DNA from: Henricia sp. BOLD:AAB3569
Lineage: Eukaryota; Echinodermata; Asteroidea; Spinulosida; Echinasteridae
Direction: 5' to 3'
Length of the DNA stretch: 64,000 bases
NCBI GenBank assembly: GCA_037783545.1
Contig: JBBELK010000530.1
Coordinates: 1-64,000, forward strand
Shown here: one piece after another, positions 26,727 through 36,601 of the stretch
Layout of the letters: every line of letters begins with the position of its first letter
Numbering within the stretch: position 1 is the first letter of the stretch
Notes under the pieces: generated by a model
Told to the model about the DNA's origin: nothing
The model's database searches: none
What the model saw: the letters and a program-made list of their open reading frames with translations, nothing else
Translations under genes and position numbers: made by a program

Positions 26727-28355
26727 ACAGACTTTCGCCGGGAAATGGCAGAGAAATTTCAAAGTTTAGAAAAAACTGGGTTGAGGCTTCCTGACTGCTC
26801 TCACGCAAACCGTGGCTGTCTGTACACACCTCTTTGGGGTACTCCTGAGTTGTGCGCATGCTCAGTCATTCGGACTGTCGTTAACGCACCGCAGTTTGGC
26901 TCGGCAATTTGGTCAAAGTGTGGTCCAAACGTCGGCAAATTTGGAGGTCGAAAAATGTTCCGACGAACTTCAAATTTTGCATGCCCTAAACTCTCTATAT
27001 TGCGCACTTGTCATAAAAAATTGACAGACTTTCGCCGGGAAATGGCAGAGAAATTTCAAAGTTTAGAAAAAACTGCGTTGAGGCTTCCTGACTGCTCTCA
27101 CGCAAACCGTGGCTGTCTGTACACACCTCTTTGGGGTACTCCTGAGTTGTGCGCATGCTCAGTCATTCGGACTGTCGTAAACGCACCGCAGTTTGGCTCG
27201 GCAATTTGGTCAAAGTGTGGTCCAAACGTCGGCAAATTTGGAGGTCGAAAAATGTTCCGACGAACTTCAAATTTTGCATGCCCTAAACTCTCTATATTGC
27301 GCACTTGTCATAAAAAATTGACAGACTTTCGCCGGGAAATGGCAGAAAAATTTCAAAGTTTAGAAAAAAACTGGGTTGAGGCTTCCTGACTGCTCTCACG
27401 CAAACCGTGGCTGTCTGTACACACCTCTTTGGGGTACTCCTGAGTTGTGCGCATGCTCAGTCATTCGGACTGTCGTTAACGCACCGCAGTTTGGCTCGGC
27501 AATTTGGTCAAAGTGTGGTCCAAACGTCGGCAAATTTGGAGGTCGAAAAATGTTCCGACGAACTTCAAATTTTGCATGCCCTAAACTCTCTTTATTGCGC
27601 ACTTGTCATACAAAATTGACAGACTTTCGCCGGGAAATGGCAGAGAAATTTCAAAGTTTAGAAAAAACTGGGTTTAGGCTTCCTGACTGCTCTCACGCAA
27701 ACCGTGGCTGTCTGTACACACCTCTTTGGGGTACTCCTGAGTTGTGCGCATGCTCAGTCATTCGGACTGTCGTTAACGCACCGCAGTTTGGCTCGGCAAT
27801 TTGGTCAAAGTGTGGTCCAAACGTCGGCAAATTTGGAGGTCGAAAAATGTTCCGACGAACTTCAAATTTTGCATGCCCTAAACTCTCTTTATTGCGCACT
27901 TGTCATAAAAAATTGACAGACTTTCGCCGGGAAATGGCAGAGAAATTTCAAAGTTTAGAAAAAACTGGGTTTAGGCTTCCTGACTGCTCTCACGCAAACC
28001 GTGGCTGTCTGTACACACCTCTTTGGGGTACTCCTGAGTTGTGCGCATGCTCAGTCATTCGGACTGTCGTTAACGCACCGCAGTTTGGCTCGGCAATTTG
28101 GTCAAAGTGTGGTCCAAACGTCGGCAAATTTGGAGGTCGAAAAATGTTCCGACGAACTTCAAATTTTGCATGCCCTAAACTCTCTATATTGCGCACTTGT
28201 CATAAAAAATTGACAGACTTTCGCCGGGAAATGGCAGAGAAATTTCAAAGTTTAGAAAAAACTGGGTTGAGGCTTCCTGACTGCTCTCACGCAAACCGTG
28301 GCTGTCTGTACACACCTCTTTGGGGTACTCCTGAGTTGTGCGCATGCTCAGTCAT

Positions 28356-28638
28356 GGGCGGTCGGGTTGGCGTACGGGTTCTTTCCTCGACTTTCACCTC
28401 TGGCGTCCCGGGTTCGAATCCGGGGCGTGTATGTAGATTGGGTTTGCAGTCCCTACTTGACCGCGTGGGTTTTCCCCTGGGGCATTTCTCTGGGGGTTTT
28501 CCTCCCACTTCAAAAACTGCAACTCCTTCTTCGTCATCTCAAGTTGATAATATAGTATTGTTTAATCTAAAAAACCGTATAGTTGATGGCTTAAAGGGCC
28601 CTTAGTTGCCGAAGATGCCATAAAATATACAACAACAA
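28356..28638 (+). mobile_element. tRNA-derived SINE, copy 1 (283 bp)
   Basis: A 283-bp non-satellite insert in a monomer, flanked by the direct repeat CATGCTCAGTCAT (28343-28355 and 28639-28651), a target-site duplication of satellite sequence. It starts GGGCGGTCGGG, has an A-box-like TGGCGTACGGG and a perfect B box GGTTCGAATCC (28411-28421), a core with two TTTT/CCCC stretches ending in TTTTCCTCCCAC, the palindrome AAGGGCCCTT, and a 3' tail of AAC repeats. There is no reverse transcriptase or other ORF of its own. Private variant: GTATGTAGATTGG. The monomer downstream has CAAAATTTAG, shared with the one after copy 4. Confidence 0.88.
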
Positions 28639-29840
28639 CATGCTCAGTCATTCGGACTGTCGTTAACGCACCGCAGTTTGGCTCGGCAATTTGGTCAAAG
28701 TGTGGTCCAAACGTCGGCAAATTTGGAGGTCGAAAAATGTTCCGACGAACTTCAAATTTTGCATGCCCTAAACTCTCTATATTGCGCACTTGTCATAAAA
28801 AATTGACAGACTTTCGCCGGGAAATGGCAGAGAAATTTCAAAATTTAGAAAAAACTGGGTTGAGGCTTCCTGACTGCTCTCACGCAAACCGTGGCTGTCT
28901 GTACACACCTCTTTGGGGTACTCCTGAGTTGTGCGCATGCTCAGTCATTCGGACTGTCGTTAACGCACCGCAGTTTGGCTCGGCAATTTGGTCAAAGTGT
29001 GGTCCAAACGTCGGCAAATTTGGAGGTCGAAAAATGTTCCGACGAACTTCAAATTTTGCATGCCCTAAACTCTCTATATTGCGCACTTGTCATAAAAAAT
29101 TGACAGACTTTCGCCGGGAAATGGCAGAGAAATTTCAAAGTTTAGAAAAAAATGGGTTGAGGCTTCCTGACTGCTCTCACGCAAACCGTGGCTGTGTGTA
29201 CACACCTCTTTGGGGTACTCCTGAGTTGTGCGCATGCTCAGTCATTCGGACTGTCGTTAACGCACCGCAGTTTGGCTCGGCAATTTGGTCAAAGTGTGGT
29301 CCAAACGTCGGCAAATTTGGAGGTCGAAAAATGTTCCGACGAACTTCAAATTTTGCATGCCCTAAACTCTCTATATTGCGCACTTGTCATAACAAAATTG
29401 ACAGACTTTCGCCGGGAAATGGCAGAGAAATTTCAAAGTTTAGAAAAAACTGGGTTGAGGCTTCCTGACTGCTCTCACGCAAACCGTGGCTGTCTGTACA
29501 CCCCTCTTTGGGGTACTCCTGAGTTGTGCGCATGCTCAGTCATTCGGACTGTCGTTAACGCACCGCAGTTTGGCTCGGCAATTTGGTCAAAGTGTGGTCC
29601 AAACGTCGGCAAATTTTGAGGTCGAAAAATGTTCCGACGAACTTCAAATTTTGCATGCCCTAAACTCTCTATATTGCGCACTTGTCATACAAAATTGACA
29701 GACTTTCGCAGGGAAATGGCAGAGAAATTTCAAAGTTTAGAAAAAACTGGGTTGAGGCTTCCTGACTGCTCTCACGCAAACCGTGGCTGTCTGTACACAC
29801 CTCTTTGGGGTACTCCTGAGTTGTGCGCATGCTCAGTCAT

Positions 29841-30123
29841 GGGCGGTCGGGTTGGCGTACGGGTTCTTTCCTCGACTTTCACCTCTGGCGTCCCGGGTTC
29901 GAATCCGGGGCGTGTATGTGGATTGGGTTTGCAGTCCCTACTTGACCGCGTGGGTTTTCCCCTGGGGCATTTCTCTGGGGGTTTTCCTCCCACTTCAAAA
30001 ACTGCAACTCCTTCTTCGTCATCTCAAGTTGATAATATAGTATTGTTTAATCTAAAAAACCGTATAGTTGATGGCTTAAAGGGCCCTTAGTTGCCGAAGA
30101 TGCCATAAAATATACAACAACAA
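29841..30123 (+). mobile_element. tRNA-derived SINE, copy 2 (283 bp)
   Basis: Same 283-bp element, same insertion site and same 13-bp flanking repeat (29828-29840 and 30124-30136). It reads GTATGTGGATTGG, the majority state, and TTCGTCATC like copies 1 and 4. It lies 1485 bp after copy 1, with four monomers and a 1-bp A insertion between them. Confidence 0.88.
29852..29906 (+). promoter_or_regulatory. Internal Pol III type 2 promoter of the SINE (A box and B box)
   Basis: A-box-like TGGCGTACGGG lies at 29852-29862 and a consensus B box GGTTCGAATCC at 29896-29906, 33 bp apart, as in tRNA genes and tRNA-derived SINEs. All seven copies keep the B box: 28411-28421, 29896-29906, 39102-39112, 39992-40002, 42968-42978, 44749-44759 and 48015-48025. 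TTTT runs downstream within the element could terminate Pol III early, so present activity is uncertain. Confidence 0.75.
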
Positions 30124-30136
30124 CATGCTCAGTCAT

Positions 30137-31255
30137 TCGGACTGTCGTTAACGCACCGCAGTTTGGCTCGGCAATTTGGTCAAAGTGTGGTCCAAACGTC
30201 GGCAAATTTGGAGGTCGAAAAATGTTCCGACGAACTTCAAATTTTGCATGCCCTAAACTCTCTATATTGCGCACTTGTCATAAAAAATTGACAGACTTTC
30301 GCCGGGAAATGGCAGAGAAATTTCAAAGTTTAGAAAAAACTGGGTTGAGGCTTCCTGACTGCTCTCACGCAAACCGTGGCTGTCTGTACACACCTCTTTG
30401 GGGTACTCCTGAGTTGTGCGCATGCTCAGTCATTCGGACTGTCGTAAACGCACCGCAGTTTGGCTCGGCAATTTGGTCAAAGTGTGGTCCAAACGTCGGC
30501 AAATTTGGAGGTCGAAAAATGTTCCGACGAACTTCAAATTTTGCATGCCCTAAACTCTCTATATTGCGCACTTGTCATAAAAAATTGACAGACTTTCGCC
30601 GGGAAATGGCAGAAAAATTTCAAAGTTTAGAAAAAACTGGGTTGAGGCTTCCTGACTGCTCTCACGCAAACCGTGGCTGTCTGTACACACCTCTTTGGGG
30701 TACTCCTGAGTTGTGCGCATGCTCAGTCATTCGGACTGTCGTTAACGCACCGCAGTTTGGCTCGGCAATTTGGTCAAAGTGTGGTCCAAACGTCGGCAAA
30801 TTTGGAGGTCGAAAAATGTTCCGACGAACTTCAAATTTTGCATGCCCTAAACTCTCTTTATTGCGCACTTGTCATAAAAAATTGACAGACTTTCGCCGGG
30901 AAATGGCAGAGAAATTTCAAAGTTTAGAAAAAACTGGGTTGAGGCTTCCTGACTGCTCTCACGCAAACCGTGGCTGTCTGTACACACCTCTTTGGGGTAC
31001 TCCTGAGTTGTGCGCATGCTCAGTCACTCGGACTGTCGTTAACGCACCGCAGTTTGGCTCGGCAATTTGGTCAAAGTGTGGTCCAAACGTCGGCAAATTT
31101 GGAGGTCGAAAAATGTTCCGACGAACTTCAAATTTTGCATGCCCTAAACTCTCTATATTGCGCACTTGTCATAAAAAATTGACAGACTTTCGCCGGGAAA
31201 TGGCAGAGAAATTTCAAAGTTTAGAAAAAACTGGGTTGAGGCTTCCTGACTGCTC
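30137..31255 (+). repeat. Satellite monomers between SINE 2 and the 8/10-mer HOR
   Basis: About four ordinary monomers. One carries GTCGTAAACG (about 30443) with GCAGAAAAATTTC, one has CTCTCTTTATTG (about 30853), and one has CAGTCACTCGG (about 31021). The last two also occur in sequence within the following HOR blocks, so this is probably a truncated leading copy of that HOR. Confidence 0.8.
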
Positions 31256-34225
31256 TCACGCAAACCGTGGCTGTCTGTACACACCTCTTTGGGGTACTCC
31301 TGAGTTGTGCGCATGCTCAGTCATTCGGACTGTCGTTAACGCACCGCAGTTTGGCTCGGCAATTTGGTCAAAGTGTGGTCCAAACGTCGGCAAATTTGGA
31401 GGTCGAAAAATGTTCCGACGAACTTCAAATTTTGCATGCCCTAAACTCTCTATATTGCGCACTTGTCATAAAAAATTGACAGACTTTCCCCGGGAAATGG
31501 CAGATAAATTTCAAAGTTTAGAAAAAACTGGGTTGAGGCTTCCTGACTGCTCTCGCGCAAACCGTGGCTGTCTGTACACACCTCTTTGGGGTACTCCTGA
31601 GTTGTGCGCATGCTCAGTCATTCGGACTGTCGTTAACGCACCGCAGTTTGGCTCGGCAATTTGGTCAAAGTGTGGTCCAAACGTCGGCAAATTTGGAGGT
31701 CGAAAAATGTTCCGACGAACTTCAAATTTTGCATGCCCTAAACTCTCTATATTGCGCACTTGTCATAAAAAATTGACAGACTTTCGCCGGGAAATGGCAG
31801 AGAAATTTCAAAGTTTAGAAAAAACTGGGTTGAGGCTTCCTGACTGCTCTCACGCAAACCGTGGCTGTCTGTACACACCTCTTTGGGGTACTCCTGAGTT
31901 GTGCGCATGCTCAGTCACTCGGACTGTCGTTAACGCACCGCAGTTTGGCTCGGCAATTTGGTCAAAGTGTGGTCCAAACGTCGGCAAATTTGGAGGTCGA
32001 AAAATGTTCCGACGAACTTCAAATTTTGCATGCCCTAAACTCTCTATATTGCGCACTTGTCATAAAAAATTGACAGACTTTCGCCGGGAAATGGCAGAGA
32101 AATTTCAAAGTTTAGAAAAAACTGGGTTGAGGCTTCCTGACTGCTCTCACGCAAACCGTGGCTGTCTGTACACACCTCTTTGGGGTACTCCTGAGTTGTG
32201 CGCATGCTCAGTCATTCGGACTGTCGTTAACGCACCGCAGTTTGGCTCGGCAATTTGGTCAAAGTGTGGTCCAAACGTCGGCAAATTTGGAGGTCGAAAA
32301 ATGTTCCGACGAACTTCAAATTTTGCATGCCCTAAACTCTCTATATTGCGCACTTGTCATAACAAATTGACAGACTTTCGCCGGGAAATGGCAGAGAAAT
32401 TTCAAAGTTTAGAAAAAACTGGGTTGAGGCTTCCTGACTGCTCTCACGCAAACCGTGGCTGTCTGTACACACCTCTTTGGGGTACTCCTGAGTTGTGCGC
32501 ATGCTCAGTCATTCGGACTGTCGTTAACGCACCGCAGTTTGGCTCGGCAATTTGGTCAAAGTGTGGTCCAAACGTCGGCAAATTTGGAGGTCGAAAAATG
32601 TTCCGACGAACTTCAAATTTTGCATGCCCTAAACTCTCTATATTGCGCACTTGTCATAAAAAATTGACAGACTTTCGCCGGGAAATGGCAGAGAAATTTC
32701 AAAGTTTAGAAAAAACTGGGTTGAGGCTTCCTGACTGCTCTCACGCAAACCGTGGCTGTCTGTACACACCTCTTTGGGGTACTCCTGAGTTGTGCGCATG
32801 CTCAGTCACTCGGACTGTCGTTAACGCAACGCAGTTTGGCTCGGCAATTTGGTCAAAGTGTGGTCCAAACGTCGGCAAATTTGGAGGTCGAAAAATGTTC
32901 CGACGAACTTCAAATTTTGCATGCCCTAAACTCTCTATATTGCGCACTTGTCAAAAAAAATTGACAGACTTTCGCCGGGAAATGGCAGAGAAATTTCAAA
33001 GTTTAGAAAAAACTGGGTTGAGGCTTCCTGACTGCTCTCACGCAAACCGTGGCTGTCTGTACACACCTCTTTGGGGTACTCCTGAGTTGTGCGCATGCTC
33101 AGTCATTCGGACTGTCGTTAACGCACCGCAGTTTGGCTCGGCAATTTGGTCAAAGTGTGGTCCAAACGTCGGCAAATTTGGAGGTCGAAAAATGTTCCGA
33201 CGAACTTCAAATTTTGCATGCCCTAAACTCTCTATATTGCGCACTTGTCATAACAAATTGACAGACTTTCGCCGGGAAATGGCAGAGAAATGTCAAAGTT
33301 TAGAAAAAACTGGGTTGAGGCTTCCTGACTGCTCTCACGCAAACCGTGGCTGTCTGTACACACCTCTTTGGGGTACTCCTGAGTTGTGCGCATGCTCAGT
33401 CATTCGAACTGTCGTTAACGCACCGCAGTTTGGCTCGGCAATTTGGTCAAAGTGTGGTCCAAACGTGGGCAAATTTGGAGGTCGAAAAATGTTCCGACGA
33501 ACTTCAAATTTTGCATGCCCTAAACTCTCTATATTGCGCACTTGTCATAATAAATTGACAGACTTTCGCCGGGAAATGGCAGAGAAATTTCAAAGTTTAG
33601 AAAAAACTGGGTTGAGGCTTCCTGACTGCTCACACGCAAACCGTGGCTGTCTGTACACACCTCTTTGGGGTACTCAAGAGTTGTGCGCATGCTCAGTCAT
33701 TCGGACTGTCGTTAACGCACCGCAGTTTGGCTCGGCAATTTGGTCAAAGTGTGGTCCAAACGTCGGCAAATTTGGAGGTCGAAAAATGTTCCGACGAACT
33801 TCAAATTTTGCATGCCCTAAACTCTCTTTATTGCGCACTTGTCATAAAAAATTGACAGACTTTCGCCGGGAAATGGCAGAGAAATTTCAAAGTTTAGAAA
33901 AAACTGGGTTGAGGCTTCCTGACTGCTCTCACGCAAACCGTGGCTGTCTGTACACACCTCTTTGGGGTACTCCTGAGTTGTGCGCATGCTCAGTCACTCG
34001 GACTGTCGTTAACGCACCGCAGTTTGGCTCGGCAATTTGGTCAAAGTGTGGTCCAAACGTCGGCAAATTTGGAGGTCGAAAAATGTTCCGACGAACTTCA
34101 AATTTTGCATGCCCTAAACTCTCTATATTGCGCACTTGTCATAAAAAATTGACAGACTTTCGCCGGGAAATGGCAGAGAAATTTCAAAGTTTAGAAAAAA
34201 CTGGGTTGAGGCTTCCTGACTGCTC
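31256..34225 (+). repeat. HOR block, ten-monomer version (2970 bp)
   Basis: Ordered markers: TTTCCCCGGGAAATGG with GCAGATAAATTTC and CTCTCGCGCAAACC (about 31486-31562), CAGTCACTCGG (about 31912), CATAACAAATTG, a plain monomer, CAGTCACTCGG with ACGCAACGCAG and GTCAAAAAAAATTG (about 32810-32961), CATAACAAATTG, CATTCGAACTG with ACGTGGGCAAA (about 33400-33470), and CTCAAGAGTTG (about 33673). The length is exactly ten monomers. Confidence 0.85.
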
Positions 34226-36601
34226 TCACGCAAACCGTGGCTGTCTGTACACACCTCTTTGGGGTACTCCTGAGTTGTGCGCATGCTCAGTCATTCGGAC
34301 TGTCGTTAACGCACCGCAGTTTGGCTCGGCAATTTGGTCAAAGTGTGGTCCAAACGTCGGCAAATTTGGAGGTCGAAAAATGTTCCGACGAACTTCAAAT
34401 TTTGCATGCCCTAAACTCTCTATATTGCGCACTTGTCATAAAAAATTGACAGACTTTCCCCGGGAAATGGCAGATAAATTTCAAAGTTTAGAAAAAACTG
34501 GGTTGAGGCTTCCTGACTGCTCTCGCGCAAACCGTGGCTGTCTGTACACACCTCTTTGGGGTACTCCTGAGTTGTGCGCATGCTCAGTCATTCGGACTGT
34601 CGTTAACGCACCGCAGTTTGGCTCGGCAATTTGGTCAAAGTGTGGTCCAAACGTCGGCAAATTTGGAGGTCGAAAAATGTTCCGACGAACTTCAAATTTT
34701 GCATGCCCTAAACTCTCTATATTGCGCACTTGTCATAAAAAATTGACAGACTTTCGCCGGGAAATGGCAGAGAAATTTCAAAGTTTAGAAAAAACTGGGT
34801 TGAGGCTTCCTGACTGCTCTCACGCAAACCGTGGCTGTCTGTACACACCTCTTTGGGGTACTCCTGAGTTGTGCGCATGCTCAGTCACTCGGACTGTCGT
34901 TAACGCACCGCAGTTTGGCTCGGCAATTTGGTCAAAGTGTGGTCCAAACGTCGGCAAATTTGGAGGTCGAAAAATGTTCCGACGAACTTCAAATTTTGCA
35001 TGCCCTAAACTCTCTATATTGCGCACTTGTCATAAAAAATTGACAGACTTTCGCCGGGAAATGGCAGAGAAATTTCAAAGTTTAGAAAAAACTGGGTTGA
35101 GGCTTCCTGACTGCTCTCACGCAAACCGTGGCTGTCTGTACACACCTCTTTGGGGTACTCCTGAGTTGTGCGCATGCTCAGTCATTCGGACTGTCGTTAA
35201 CGCACCGCAGTTTGGCTCGGCAATTTGGTCAAAGTGTGGTCCAAACGTCGGCAAATTTGGAGGTCGAAAAATGTTCCGACGAACTTCAAATTTTGCATGC
35301 CCTAAACTCTCTATATTGCGCACTTGTCATAACAAATTGACAGACTTTCGCCGGGAAATGGCAGAGAAATTTCAAAGTTTAGAAAAAACTGGGTTGAGGC
35401 TTCCTGACTGCTCTCACGCAAACCGTGGCTGTCTGTACACACCTCTTTGGGGTACTCCTGAGTTGTGCGCATGCTCAGTCATTCGGACTGTCGTTAACGC
35501 ACCGCAGTTTGGCTCGGCAATTTGGTCAAAGTGTGGTCCAAACGTCGGCAAATTTGGAGGTCGAAAAATGTTCCGACGAACTTCAAATTTTGCATGCCCT
35601 AAACTCTCTATATTGCGCACTTGTCATAACAAATTGACAGACTTTCGCCGGGAAATGGCAGAGAAATTTCAAAGTTTAGAAAAAACTGGGTTGAGGCTTC
35701 CTGACTGCTCTCACGCAAACCGTGGCTGTCTGTACACACCTCTTTGGGGTACTCCTGAGTTGTGCGCATGCTCAGTCATTCGAACTGTCGTTAACGCACC
35801 GCAGTTTGGCTCGGCAATTTGGTCAAAGTGTGGTCCAAACGTGGGCAAATTTGGAGGTCGAAAAATGTTCCGACGAACTTCAAATTTTGCATGCCCTAAA
35901 CTCTCTATATTGCGCACTTGTCATAATAAATTGACAGACTTTCGCCGGGAAATGGCAGAGAAATTTCAAAGTTTAGAAAAAACTGGGTTGAGGCTTCCTG
36001 ACTGCTCACACGCAAACCGTGGCTGTCTGTACACACCTCTTTGGGGTACTCAAGAGTTGTGCGCATGCTCAGTCATTCGGACTGTCGTTAACGCACCGCA
36101 GTTTGGCTCGGCAATTTGGTCAAAGTGTGGTCCAAACGTCGGCAAATTTGGAGGTCGAAAAATGTTCCGACGAACTTCAAATTTTGCATGCCCTAAACTC
36201 TCTTTATTGCGCACTTGTCATAAAAAATTGACAGACTTTCGCCGGGAAATGGCAGAGAAATTTCAAAGTTTAGAAAAAACTGGGTTGAGGCTTCCTGACT
36301 GCTCTCACGCAAACCGTGGCTGTCTGTACACACCTCTTTGGGGTACTCCTGAGTTGTGCGCATGCTCAGTCACTCGGACTGTCGTTAACGCACCGCAGTT
36401 TGGCTCGGCAATTTGGTCAAAGTGTGGTCCAAACGTCGGCAAATTTGGAGGTCGAAAAATGTTCCGACGAACTTCAAATTTTGCATGCCCTAAACTCTCT
36501 ATATTGCGCACTTGTCATAAAAAATTGACAGACTTTCGCCGGGAAATGGCAGAGAAATTTCAAAGTTTAGAAAAAACTGGGTTGAGGCTTCCTGACTGCT
36601 C
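34226..36601 (+). repeat. HOR block, eight-monomer version (2376 bp)
   Basis: Repeats the preceding block in the same order (TTTCCCCGGG at about 34455, CATTCGAACTG at about 35780, CTCAAGAGTTG at about 36052). It lacks two consecutive monomers, the plain one and the one with ACGCAACGCAG and GTCAAAAAAAATTG. Loss of exactly two monomers fits unequal exchange within the HOR. Confidence 0.85.

Larger units (their letters stand above)
25634..27375 (+). repeat. 871-bp three-monomer HOR, two copies (related third copy upstream)
   Basis: Two consecutive 871-bp units. Each holds a 276-bp monomer with a 21-bp deletion and CTTCATATTTTG, then a monomer ending ACTGCGTTGAGG, then a monomer with GTCGTAAACG and GCAGAAAAATTTC. 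Paired positions 25665/26536, 25930/26801 and 26227/27098 are all 871 apart. A slightly diverged third unit lies at about 24168-25038 (offset about 1466 to the first), where the middle monomer has AGGTTGAAAAATG and ACTGCGTTGATGC. Confidence 0.82.
22076..28342 (+). repeat. Mixed satellite monomers upstream of the first SINE
   Basis: About 21 monomers with locally shared variants. GTCGTAAACG replaces GTCGTTAACG (about 22186, 22780, 24840, 26307, 27177), which destroys the CGTTAACG palindrome. CTCTCTTTATTG occurs near 23785, 25253, 25550, 27590 and 27887. GGGTTTAGGC occurs near 23870, 25335, 27671 and 27968. A seven-A run before CTGGGTTG recurs (about 22970, 24434, 25029, 26494, 27365) and causes 1-bp frameshifts. 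The region also contains the 871-bp HOR listed separately. No non-satellite sequence was found before 28356. Confidence 0.85.

Noticed and set aside
28356-28430. A functional tRNA gene at the SINE head
   Set aside because: The A-like and B boxes are present, but the T-arm has a mismatch, there is no clear cloverleaf by eye, and the sequence continues into a SINE body with target-site duplication.
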